This document shows positions 1-10,054 of a stretch of 64,000 nucleotides of DNA, one piece after another; positions within the stretch are counted from its first letter, which is position 1, and every line of letters starts with the position of its first letter. The stretch spans positions 18,414,001 to 18,478,000 of the forward strand of contig OZ231128.1 in NCBI GenBank assembly GCA_965153355.1, given 5' to 3'. This stretch comes from Flaccisagitta enflata (taxonomy: Eukaryota > Chaetognatha > Sagittoidea > Aphragmophora). Below the pieces are notes generated by a model, which made no database searches, was not told where the DNA came from, and was given only the letters and a program-made list of their open reading frames with translations. The position numbers were made by a program, and so were the translations under genes.

Positions 1-782
1 ACTTAATAACCCCCCCCCCCCAAAAAAAAAACATTATAGATTGTATATTCATATTGCTGCAACTTTTCCATATATGCCCATATAGGACAGAAAATTTATG
101 AAGGAAAATGAAGTGTTTCACAATACTTTTTGCATCATTTTCAGGACAATAATGAAGCTGGAATACTTTTAGTGGACACATTGTGTCTAAGGATACTTGG
201 TGCATACATTATATCATAATCTGACTTAAAATGCAATTTGAACCATGCGATTCACATGAGAACGAGCAAGAAAATGATGATTTTTAGTGATTTTCTGCTT
301 ACACTTTTTTTCTTTTTCTGAGGTTGAAATTCTAAGAAAGCCAAATACAGGGAAATTTTGCATTTTGAAAAACATAGTTCTCTCTGTAATCGATTTGGGA
401 AGAGAACTATGTTCTTTGTTTTTTCATTTTTTCATTTCCTATGCAAATTTAGAATTTCAACCAGCCCCCTGTCAGTGACAAAAAATGAAATAAGTACAAA
501 TTTTCAAAGTGATTTTTTGATAACATTGGCTAAACTTGGTCCTTTTGCTGAATCAATGCAAATTTATCTTTTAAATACTATATCTGAGCCATCTCAATCA
601 TCTTTATTCACTTATTTTTGCATTTTCATTAATACGTTTTTTCTATTTTGATCTTCTTTGAAACACAAAGTTGCCTTCGGAGGGAAGCCGTCATAGGGTT
701 CTCAATATTTCTCGTAAACACGCTCCCGGGAATAAACCGTAGGTCGAAAAAAATTGTCAAGACTGCAGACTTGGTGAAATAG
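1..782. other. Unassigned AT-rich DNA
   Basis: No recognisable gene or repeat. A C12 run followed by an A10 run lies at about 10-31. Short open frames here have no family resemblance. Confidence 0.5.
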
Positions 783-1627
783 TGTTTTTAGTCGCATGCA
801 CGCAACTCTATACCTCGCTTTGCCCGTCCATCGGTCAGTTGGTTGGTTGGTCTGTCAGTTGGTTGGTCGGTTTGTTGGTCTGTCACACTTTTACTCTTTT
901 TATCAATTTTATTCCTCTAAGTCATTTTAAGTCATTTTAGAGTACTATCTGGGCGAAAAAAATCTTTTGGTATGTTTACATGGATATCTCAAGTTAGAAT
1001 CAACAAATCATCAAAAAATTGGTGAGAAAATTAAAGACCTTCAAATTTGCAAGAGATTGACGCAAACCACATCCCTCTAGCTGTATGCGTCTAAGAGCTA
1101 TTTAAATTTGACTGAAATACTGCAGTTTCACTTTTGCCATTTCTACACAATCTTCTGATGATAACTTTTCATTCTTTTTTTTATTATTTCTAAACGCGTT
1201 GAGCTAGGCAGATGCGGTTTGCGTGGGCTGCTTGAAAATTTGAAGGGCTTCATTTATGTCACCAATTTTTTGATGATTTGATGATTCTTTTGAAAGCTGT
1301 GAGTCTTGATGTAGCAAAAGAATAGATAAAAAAAATCACAAGAAAATTTTGGCAAACCTTCACTCCTGAGTACCTGGAACAGCTCTACATCTCGCTTTCA
1401 AAACAAATGGCTGCCCTGATTCAGTCATAGGGAGCTCACACTAATTATCAATGACAATGGATTTATAATTGGTTTGTAATTCATTTTTACGCCAATGAAT
1501 ACAATTTTGTTACAGGACGAAAGATTTTTTCCGCCTAGATAGTATACTAAATCATTCCAAGTCATTCTAAGTCATACTAAGTCATTCTGTAAGTCTTGCA
1601 CGCAACTTAAAGGTGTTGGCCTTGTTT
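783..1627 (+). repeat. Family A 'shell' repeat carrying a TIR element
   Basis: Opens with the diverged hairpin GTCGCATGCACGCAAC (791-806), then a GTCR/GTTG tract and TCATTTTAAG-like tandem units. It closes with a second Y-TGCACGCAAC hairpin and GGTGTTGGCCTTGTT. The middle is occupied by a separate TIR element (943-1544). The same outer architecture recurs at 6372-7474. Confidence 0.65.
943..1544. mobile_element. TIR element, TACTATCT family, copy 1
   Basis: Starts TACTATCTGGGCGAAAAAA and ends with its near-complement GCCTAGATAGTA, flanked by TA. A second, inner inverted pair (about 1005-1090 against 1205-1285, containing ATCAAAAAATTGGTGA) makes it a nested palindrome. No transposase frame, so it is non-autonomous. 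It is related to the element at 54340-54947. Confidence 0.7.
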
Positions 1628-1815
1628 TATGCATAAGCTACAAATTAATGATGAAAATGAAAAATTAGCTTGGACATATCAAATTTATACTCCAATATTA
1701 ATCAAAAATAAGTAATCTCATGCATTTTTTAAGCTAGAGAGTGTTTTGATAGTTTCCAAAAGTAAAAGTAATATATGAAAAGTTAGGCTACAGGCAAATG
1801 TCACAATTCCCAGCA

Positions 1816-1980
1816 GTGTATCAATTCGCGCACACCCCTCTAAAGAGCTCTGGCTGGTCCTGATTGCTGAAGTATAATAAGGAATCATTATGATTTGTGA
1901 TTCTAGATTATTCAAACAAGTGTCCCCACGTTGTTTCCATAACATGTTAGGAGAGAAGGGGTGTGTGCCAATTGATACGC
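1816..1980. mobile_element. Short MITE with GTATCAATT ends
   Basis: The ends GTGTATCAATTCGCGCACAC and the complement of GTGTGTGCCAATTGATACGC form 20-22 bp inverted repeats about 165 bp apart. Larger relatives sit at 44036-44266 and 51192-51422. It has no coding capacity. Confidence 0.65.
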
Positions 1981-2137
1981 ATGGTTTTGATGCTGTGAAA
2001 GCGAAACATTAGCCTACAGTTGCTGCATAAGAGTTTTTAGCCTTTTTTTTTTGTTCAGATGGATGTTTTACACACAAGATCCAAAAAAGAGCTAAACATT
2101 TATTTTTTTTATGATTTATGTTATTATCAAGCTCTAA

Positions 2138-2896
2138 TACAGGGCATTCAATCTCATTTGACACAAAAGGAACCTTTATTGTGCTAAAACTATTTGACTT
2201 TTCAGTTTGATTTTTTTTCTCATGAAAGCACCACCTATGACATTTTTTATATGAAATTTTCATGGGAGTGAGTCTTGAAATTCAACAGAAATCCATGTTT
2301 GAAGTTATGAAGTAAATTCAACAAAAAAGGCGGTTTTCTCGCAAATTTTGACTTAAAAAATGCTAAAATTCAATGTTTTTCAAACTTCAGATGCTAGATT
2401 AGAGTCAAGTGATAAATGCTAAAACCCCAATGTTAGGAATAGCCAGGTTTTGTCACAGAACAGTGAACTTTAGGCAAATACTATCAAAATTTTGACAAAA
2501 ATCTTACTAAAACTTAATCAAAAATTGTTTTTTTCCTATAAAAAAAAAGGTTGGTCATGATGAAATTTCAAAGAATTGTTTTTCTCAGATACAAAAACTA
2601 TATGAAATCATCTGCCATTCTAGACCAATCTCACATCGGTAGCTCAAAGAGTTTTGAAATGAGAGCAATTTAAAGATGAAAGGTCAGAACCTCAAAGTCA
2701 AACAAAACCTCCCATCTCATCATGACATCTTATACTTTAAAATGGGTTATCTCCTAAACTATTTCACCCGGTACCACAAAATTGTGACACAAAAAACGTC
2801 ATATGCAGTTCTTTAAGGAGAAGAAAAAATCAAACTGAAAAGTTGATTTGCACAGCATAGGTTCTTTTTGTGTCAAATGAGATTGAAGACCCTGTA
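2138..2896. mobile_element. Long-TIR non-autonomous element (TACAGGG ends)
   Basis: The left end TACAGGGCATTCAATCTCAT and the right end (complement TACAGGGTCTTCAATCTCAT) pair over about 90-120 bp, with TA at both outer edges. The interior is AT-rich with no transposase. TA flanks and CAGGG ends fit Tc1/mariner-type insertion. Confidence 0.7.
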
Positions 2897-3286
2897 TATC
2901 AGGTGTTCAAATGAAAACTGTAGAGGTTTTCCGTTGAATACGCCCACTATAGAGCACATAGAGATGCAAACAAGGTACCATTTGATAGAGGTCAATTTGT
3001 TTTACATTTTGGTATATGATTTTTTGTTTTTTTCACTAAGGGTTTTCAAGTTAATCCAGGTAAACAACTTTCCCAAATAAAACTTTCAGCAAAAACCAAG
3101 CAAAAACAGCTGTTTCCCTATTGAATACTCCTCTTTAAGCTTTGAAAAGGACCACTTAGACACTTGCTAATGTAAAAATCTTTTAAAATTATACTCTGGG
3201 AACAAAGATCTAGACACCTAGAAAAATCGCATAACTCTAGCTGCTCTACTTACAAAGTCAATTTTTTTTTGAACACCTGTTACAAA
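2897..3286. other. Unassigned AT-rich DNA
   Basis: I see no repeat family, TIR or gene here. The small open frame ending at 3080 spans an element boundary and has no recognisable similarity. Confidence 0.4.
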
Positions 3287-3898
3287 ATAACACCCCTGAC
3301 AGAATTAGGCGAACTGGGATATTGATCAAAATGGAGAGTAAAAATGCGATTTGAAGCTTGAAATTTGACATAGAGATAACTCAGATATGGTATTTTCACG
3401 AACCGAGGCCATGTGGAGTACATGCTAAACGGTGTGGCCCTGGGTATGTGATATGGCAGAAATCGGGAAGACGATTTAGTCTGATTTTGACATGGAAATT
3501 CATTTATGAGAAAACATTATGATGTATCACTTATTTTTCTGTATGAGATGAAAGAAAACTGTCATTCCCAGGTTGATATATAACTGCCAGGTGAAAATGA
3601 GGCAATGGCACAGAAAGTCAGTCCTAGAGTGCTTTACAAGGTGGGAGAACCCCTGATGAGAAATGGTGGTTTCTCCAGCAAATTTGTAACTTTTGATAAA
3701 AAAACATCATTCTCATATCAATGGAAAGAAGGCAGTAGAAGCCTTTTGTTGACACGCATTGGGCATTTTTTAAAGAAAACCTACCGGAAATAGCATATTT
3801 TCAAGTTGACTTCAAACTCTGACTTTTGGTGAGCATATTTCAAGGTATTTATAGACAAACTCTTATCCCAGTTCGCCTAATTTTGTCAGGGGTGTTAT
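3287..3898. mobile_element. TIR element, ATAACACCCCTGACA ends
   Basis: ATAACACCCCTGACAGAATT at the left is mirrored by the complement of the right end, which reads ATAACACCCCTGACAAAATT. The pairing runs on through AGGCGAACTGGGATA, about 35 bp with one mismatch. Element length is about 612 bp. The 62-codon frame inside (3605-3793) has no recognised domain. Confidence 0.7.
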
Positions 3899-4498
3899 TT
3901 CTATAACAAGTTGATAAAAATCAAAGCATGTGCATTTTAACAGTAATCACACACTTGTTACAGTATTTGAAAGTAGTTTAAACAAAAATAGGCTAGAAAA
4001 AACGCTTAATTTGCTGTTTTAAACTAGTTTTTTTTAGCTTTTACATGTAAAATATTAATCCAAATTTACTTCATGGGGAAAAAAGCATTTGCATAGCAAC
4101 TATTGTTACACTTTTCATAAATTTTCTTATGTTTTTTGACACCATAAACATATTTTTTTCCTAAAAAATCATAATTATACGTATTTTTTGCTATTATTTG
4201 CCTATTGATTCAACATTTCCAAGCCAGTTTTTTATTTTTGCCTAGAATTTATAGCTTATGCATTAATAAACAAATTTCACCTAGTCAGGAGTCTTCTGTT
4301 GAGAGAAATGTAAGGCAAATTTATAAGCATTAGATTACGATGCAATCTCCGAGCTTATTTTCACAACATAAGAAATCAATATTAATACAGTGTGGAATGC
4401 AATTTTAGATATACCAGTAATGGCACCTGTCGCCGTGAGGAAAAAAGTCGTAAGCATTGGTCACTTTGGCCATGCTGTTATCTTCAGTCTCTGAAATT
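3899..4498. other. Unassigned AT-rich DNA
   Basis: AT-rich; nothing recognised. It ends against the family B copy that follows. Confidence 0.4.
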
Positions 4499-4755
4499 TT
4501 TTTAGTTGCAGACACGCAACTCTATGAGAGGCTTTGTCCGTCCGTCCGTCCGTCCGTTGGTTGGTTGGTCGGTTGGTCTGTCACGCTTGAGTTGAAAACG
4601 CGAGAAACGCGCATTTTACGATGCTGCAGCTGTCATTGAATATGCGTGGGTGTATGTTAGTGTGTGGGATGGGGGTTTGGGCGAGGCTGGGGGTTGGCTG
4701 CCCCTGTTCACCCGTCCGCAACGATATTGTGACCCCCGCGTCACTTTCCTATTTG
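4499..4755 (+). repeat. Hairpin-headed repeat, family B
   Basis: The head GTTGCAGACACGCAAC forms a 6-bp stem with a GACA loop (one mismatch). It is followed by GAGGCTTTGTCCGTCC, a GTCC/GGTT tract, and the family B tail TGCCCCTG..CACCCGTCCGCAACGATATTGTGACCCCCGCGTCACTT (split here for brevity). Other B copies are at 29757-29965, 47715-47915 and 61523-61752. Confidence 0.7.
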
Positions 4756-4819
4756 TTAGATCAAGTCAAAAGCAAGTTGTATGTATTGATTGCACTGAAA
4801 ATCAAAGAAAAATAGGACC

Positions 4820-6360
4820 GAGCCAAATGAGCTAGATGAGCTAAAACATTCTAAATTATTCAACCAGACAACCAACTTTGCTTACTGACATGCTTTTTTG
4901 TAATTGCATGCTTAAATCAAAACATTAATTCATTCATCCTATTCAAAATCAGAGAAAAAGAGCAAGCTAAATGAGCTAAATGAGCTAGAATACTTGAAGA
5001 CACATCACACGTGAGCAGCTCTGCTCAATGACATGTTTTTTTTATTTGCTTGCTTAAACAAGTATGAAAATATTTATTCATTTATCGTTTTTGAAATCAG
5101 AAAAAATAGATTGAGCTAAGTGAGCTAAATGAGCTGAAATGCTCAAAAACGCCCTCACAGATGAGCAGCCGTGCTCACTAACCTTTTTTATGTATTTGCA
5201 TGCTCAAATAAACATAAATTCACTCCTTTATTGATCCTACACAAAATAAAAAAAAATCGAAAAAAATTTCATTCAAATTTTTCGTAAATAAATCTTTAAA
5301 AAATCATAGCGCATGAAAATATTTGTCGTAGAGCATTCTGCTTGGCGCAAAATGAAAGAAAATTATCAAATTTACTTACCCTATCAATTTCGTCTGAGGG
5401 TGCAATCAGCCGTAGGAGACCCTCAACTTTCCCATAAGAAAATGTAAACCCTTTTTCTCCCGAATATGTCAAAAAGTTGAAGACTGACTTTGACCTTTTT
5501 CCCGATTAAAACTGAATATAAAAGAAAAATAAGCATGAGCTGAATGAGCTAAATGAGCTAAAATACTCAAAATCACTTACACAGATGAAAGGTATGCTTG
5601 AAGACATGTTTTCTTGTATTTGCATGCCCGGAAATGATTAAAATCATTTCTTTATTTATCCATTTAAATGCTAAATGAGCTAAATGAGCTAAATGAGCTA
5701 GAATACTAAAAAACACCTTCACAGATGAGCAGCTATGCTCATAAACATGTTTTCTTGTATTTGCATGTTCAAACAAACATAGATACACTTTTTATTTGAT
5801 CCTACATAAAATCATAAAAAATTGAAAAAAAATAAATTTGAATTATTCGTAAATAAATCTTTAAAAAATCATAGCGCGAAAAATATTTGTCGTAGAGAAT
5901 TCTGCTTGGTGCCAAATGAAAGAGAATTATCAAATTTACTTACCCTATCAATTTCATTGGAGGCCTCAATCAGCCGGAAGAGACCCTCAACTTCCTAATA
6001 AGAAAATGAAAACCCTGTTTCTCTTGAATATGTCAAAAAGTCAAAGACTGACTTCACAGATGAGCAGCTGTGCTCATAGACATGTTTTCTTGTATTTGCA
6101 TGCTCAAACAAACATAAATACACTCTTTTATTGATCCTACACAAAATCTTAGAAAAAAAAAAAATTTCAATCAAATTTTTCATAAATAAATCTTTAAAAA
6201 ATCATAGCGCAAAAAATATTTGTCGTAGAGCATTCTGCTTGTTGCCAAATGAAAGAGAATTATCAAATTTACTTACCCTATCAATTTCATTGGAGGCCTC
6301 AATCGGTCGGTGGAGATTCCCAACTTCTGCATAAGAAAATGAAAACCCTGTTTCTCTCGA
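4820..6360 (+). repeat. Diverged direct-repeat array, about 340-bp units
   Basis: Three long units (about 5160-5500, 5715-6050, 6060-6360) share GAGCAGCTGTGCTCA, CATGTTTTCTTGTATTTGCA, TTATTGATCCTACACAAAAT, AAATCATAGCGC and ATCAAATTTACTTACCCTAT. Shorter partial units precede them from about 4820, punctuated by GAGCTAAAT runs. Small open frames in the array are copies of one another and are not genes. Confidence 0.65.
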
Positions 6361-6371
6361 CTGACTTCGAC

Positions 6372-7474
6372 TTTTGAGTCGCGTGCACGCGACTCTACAA
6401 CCCGCTTTGTCGGTCCGTCCGTCCGTCGTTACTTTTTTATACTATAACGTCAACTCTTAGGTCATTTTAAGTCATTTTGAGTCATTTATAGTAATTCTAA
6501 GTCATTTTGAGTCAGTCTAAGTCATTTTAAGTCATTTTAAGTCATTTTAAGTTATTTTAAGTTATTTTTGTTTTTTTTTGTTTTTTTAGTCATTTTACAC
6601 CGTCTTTAAATCGGTTTGACTTTTAGTAAACCTTTATAACTCCTAAACTACTGGGAGAAAAGTCTTCAAATTTTCAGTGTATGTCGGTGGTAAGCTACGG
6701 TTTTGTTATGCCAAATCTTAATATTGAGCTCTTGAATACTTGGGGTAAGCATAACATTGATTAAACTACCATTTTTTTATGCCATATCATTTTCTGTGGT
6801 CTTTTTTTAAAGAGGCTGTCTTTGGCAACTTGCCATTTCCATATGAAATGACCTAGAACCCTGGGATTAGTCTCAAACCACTCATGATTGTTCATAGATT
6901 ACACACCTGCTGCATAAGTATCGAAAACCTGGATATTCAAAATGGTTGTTAATGGTTTTGATTGGAAATTGTTACATTTTTGGTTTGGAAACATAGGAAA
7001 ATCACCCAAAATGTTTTCACCCCCCCAAAAAAATATCAAATTTCAAGTAAAACTCAGATGAGTGAAACTTAGAAACAATTATTTATTATCTCAGATTTTT
7101 AGGTCTATTTTCTATAGACGTAGCAAGCAAATAGTAACAATCTCTTTCAAAAAAAAATATCAAAAGTTGATTTGGCCCACAAAATTGTAGTTTTTTCAAT
7201 GTTATGCTGACTTCCAATGCTTATGAACTCAACATAGAGATTTGGCATGACAAAACCGTAGCATATTACCTACATACACCGAAAATTTGAGGACTTTTCT
7301 CCCAATAGTTTTGGAGTTATAAAGGTTTACTAAAAGTCAAACCGATTTAAAGACGGTGTAAGTCAATTTTGGTCATTTTAGGTCATTCTAAGTCATTGAA
7401 AGTCATTCTAAGTCATTCTAAGTCACTCTTTGTCTGTAAGTCTCGCACGCGACTTATAGGTGTTGGCCTTGTTT
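6372..7474 (+). repeat. Family A 'shell' repeat, second copy
   Basis: The head is the perfect palindrome-like hairpin GTCGCGTGCACGCGAC, followed by GTCCGTCCGTCC and (GTCATTTTAA)n. The tail has GTCATTCTAA units, then GTCTCGCACGCGAC and GGTGTTGGCCTTGTTT. It encloses the TIR element at 6596-7360. It is better preserved than the copy at 783-1627. Confidence 0.7.
6596..7360. mobile_element. Long-TIR element (TACACCGTC ends)
   Basis: TACACCGTCTTTAAATCGGT at the left is the complement of the right end at 7341-7360. The arms pair over roughly 130 bp, through GTTTGACTTTTAGTAAACC and TACGGTTTTGTTATGCC. TA lies at both edges. There is no transposase frame. Confidence 0.75.
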
Positions 7475-7740
7475 CCTGACAAAGTAACAATGATCAAAAT
7501 TCCGAGATTTGGTTTTCGCAACGGGCGTATCACATATATGAGCATTTCAGTAGGAGCAAAGCCGAAATTTCTATAAGGCATAATCAATGTGAGGCAGAGA
7601 AAAAATGGAAGCTAATTTATCTGCCTCATCTCAGATGTGTCGAGAAACCACGGCAGCCCAAGCAACCATCCCCCGCTGCGAGGTTCAGCCCCCCCATTCC
7701 AAGCACAAACCCCACACCCAGCCACCCTGCACTCAAACCC

Positions 7741-8280
7741 TCAATACTCAGCCAGAAACCCCGCCCTCGACTGCCTCTTAAAGGCCCCAAGGGAACCAAC
7801 CCCCCTGTGTTCCTCCCCTAATGTAGCCCACTCCTTGGGCACCCTGTAACCCACCAACCCATGGTCCCTAGTGGACAAATACAAACCCCCCCTGGCCGAC
7901 CTAGTCCCATACCCATGGACCTCCTCAATCCTGCCCAGCATAGCTGCCTGGTTTTCCGGAAGCCTGCCCTTCCAGAAGCGCGAGGCGTGGACCCAAAGCT
8001 GTTGCCTGTACAGGTCCCCCACCTTAAGCATGCCATACTGGGCCAGGAGCGGGTCAGCATGGTAGCGCCCCTTCTTGCCAGCCACAAGGCCAGCAAACCT
8101 CTTCTGATACCTAAGAAGAGCCCCACCCACCGTCAGGTTCCGCCCACCCTCAAAGTCCCCCCACACCATGAGACAATACTGCAGGTGTGGCAGGACCAAC
8201 GCATTATAGAGAAAGAGAAGGGACCCACTTCCCATGACCCCCCTGCTCTGCCAAGCACCCCCAACAGTCGTCCAACCTTC
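7741..8280 (-). pseudogene. LINE post-RT C-terminal region
   Basis: Continues the same LINE protein after the 8289-9173 insertion. The piece VRTKVGRLLGVLGRAG lies immediately after the break, then a frame change in the C run near 8238-8244, then 164 codons containing LLFLYNALVLPHLQYCLMVW, the standard thumb-to-tail motif of Jockey/CR1/L2-type elements. It ends at a TGA at 7741-7743. The VRTK codons are repeated on both sides of the insertion because they lie in the duplicated target. Confidence 0.85.
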
Positions 8281-8494
8281 GTCCTAACTAAGCAGCTTCA
8301 AAAAGGGTTTTTTAGGGGCGGTCGAATTTGATCGATATAATCTATTTTTTCGTCCATCCGGTGGACGAAATGGTGATGCCTTTTTTCTCCTGATCGAAAC
8401 AAAAAGTCAAAATGAGACAATGAGCGGCAATGATGCCATTATCAATGGTACACAATGGTGCAGAGCGATTTCCCTATTTTTTTTCTTTCTTCCT

Positions 8495-8999
8495 TACACT
8501 TATTTTTTTTTATAAGAACCAAGTTTATAAGAACGTTAGGCTTCAAATCGTCAAAAATTTAAGAACATGCTAAGAACATTGGAAGGCTTCATTTCTTGAA
8601 AAAATTAAGAACATTAGGCTTGAAATCTTAAAAATCTAAGAACATTTTTTTTCTGTTTTTTTTTTTAATCAATTGTTCTTTGTAAATGGACAGACTCCAT
8701 ATCTTTTCTGTTCAGCAAATCATGTCTCACTTTATATAGCATATATTTTTCTACTTTCACTGATCTTAATTCATTTAAAATGTTTAAATCTACTTCTTTA
8801 TTGTTTCATTGACATTTTCCTTCATTTTCTCTTTAATGACCAACTTATAACTAATTAAGAACGTTCTTAATTGAAAGCTAAAAAGTGCGTTTGAATTAAG
8901 AACAATTTAAGAACGTTCAAGCCTTCAAACTGCTGAAAATTTAAGAACATTGAAGGCTTGCTCAAAAAATGACGTTCTTATAAAAAAAAAAAAAGTGTA
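8495..8999. mobile_element. MITE with TATAAGAAC subterminal repeats
   Basis: The left end TACACTTATTTTTTTTTATA and the right end (complement TACACTTTTTTTTTTTTTATA) are inverted and TA-flanked. Motifs TAAGAAC and AAGGCTT are repeated inward on both sides, more than six times. It is nested in the 8289-9173 insertion, itself nested in the LINE. Related ends occur near 48709 and 49000. Confidence 0.7.
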
Positions 9000-9034
9000 T
9001 CCTCTTCCTCGTCAAATGCCACTCTCTCCCTTAC

Positions 9035-9087
<53 letters not shown>
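9035..9087. repeat. (CT)n microsatellite
   Basis: About 50 bp of CTCT with occasional TTT interruptions, inside the insertion. Confidence 0.95.
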
Positions 9088-9090
<3 letters not shown>

Positions 9091-9181
9091 GTCCTCTCCT
9101 CGAAAAAATGACCATTCCGACCCAACTCGAAAATCCTGCCCAAAAAACAAAAGTCGAAACATATCGAAGCTTAGTCCTAAC

Positions 9182-9955
9182 CTTCTCTATCTGACCGGCC
9201 CATGTCAGGCCCTCATCCACCCAGACCCCCAGAAACCGCGCCCCCTGTACCTAGGCTATCCTCTCACCCCCTATGCTTAGCTCTAACCCCTCTGGTAGGC
9301 GCCCCCGGGCCCCAGGTCCGCCATAGTAGACAAACTCTGTCTTTTTTTTAAGTTCAGAGTAAGTCTATTACATCTAAACCACCTGCTGAGCCAACCCAAC
9401 CCCTCATTCACCACCCCAAAAAGCCCAGCAGGGTCCCTATCCTGAGCAAATATGTTTGTGTCATCCGCAAAGAGAACCAGGTCCAAACTGCTGCATGCTC
9501 TTGCCATATCATTGACATAAAGCAGGAAGAACAGCGGTCCCAACACTGATCCCTGGGGGACTCCACACTCAACCTGACCCCTCTCTGACTCAAACCCCCC
9601 ATACTGCACATACTCGGTCCTACTCTCTAGGTAGCTCTGAAGGAGCCCCAGGGTCTCCCCCCCCTCACTCCATAGTGCTCCAGCTTTAACAGGAGAAGCC
9701 GGTGGTCCACTGTGTCGAATGCCCTCTTGAGGTCTACGAAGACCCCCAGAGCGACATTCCCCCCTTCCCATGCCCTCCTCACCCTTTCAACCATGTCAAG
9801 CACGGCCATAGACGTGGAGTGACCAGCCCTGAATCCGTATGTCCCGGGACCATCACACGGTGCCTGTCAGAGAAGGCCACCAGCCTCTTTTGCAGCACCC
9901 TCTCAAACAGCTGCGAGAGGACTGGCAGGACTGACACCGGACGGTAATTGGCAAT
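9182..9955 (-). pseudogene. LINE reverse transcriptase domain, broken
   Basis: Pieces in three frames spell a non-LTR reverse transcriptase: NYRPVSVLPVL (about 9954), YGFRAGHSTS, the first catalytic block VDLKRAFDTVDH, the template-gripping VPQGSVLGPLFF, the catalytic LVLFADDTNIF, and after a shift FLGVWVDEGLTW (about 9230). The FADD aspartates and the VDLKRAFD aspartate are intact. Breaks: a frame change near 9850, one in the C8 run at about 9657-9664, one in the T8 run at about 9343-9350, and an in-frame stop at 9251-9253. Two of the frame changes fall in homopolymers, so some could be assembly errors. The enzyme would copy LINE RNA into DNA at a nicked target; this copy cannot make it as written. 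Confidence 0.88.
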
Positions 9956-10040
9956 TTTTTTCGACCTAGGGTTCAGTCCTGGACGCCGTGTGTGGAAAGT
10001 TTGCAGAATTCAGCAGATTTTCATACACCACCGTGATATT

Positions 10041-10054
10041 CAACCCTTTTACAG
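10041..10054 (+). promoter_or_regulatory. Candidate 3' splice acceptor
   Basis: CAACCCTTTTACAG is a pyrimidine tract followed by AG. The kelch frame opens cleanly right after it and is closed by a stop (10034-10036) just before. This supports an exon start at 10055, not translation from a local ATG. Confidence 0.6.

Larger units (their letters stand above)
8289..9173. mobile_element. Insertion in LINE with 8-bp target duplication
   Basis: GTCCTAAC occurs at 8281-8288 and again at 9174-9181, and removing one copy plus the 885 bp between restores the LINE frame. The ends begin TAAGCAGCTTC and (complement of right end) TAAGCTTCGATA, a weak imperfect TIR. An 8-bp duplication is typical of hAT elements, but the ends are not a clean hAT match. 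It carries another TIR element and a (CT)n tract and has no transposase. Confidence 0.7.
7640..9955 (-). mobile_element. 5'-truncated LINE (Jockey/CR1-like), interrupted
   Basis: Antisense non-LTR retrotransposon remnant. Reverse-transcriptase blocks read in order from 9955 downwards; the post-RT region ends at a stop at 7741-7743; the 3' untranslated part runs to roughly 7640. No endonuclease or ORF1 is present, so the copy starts inside the RT domain, as expected of 5' truncation. It is split by an insertion at 8289-9173. Clade assignment rests on motif style only. Confidence 0.85.

Noticed and set aside
7861-8331. 156-codon forward frame opposite the LINE
   Set aside because: Mirror frame of a GC-rich LINE coding strand; the antisense frame carries the recognisable motifs.
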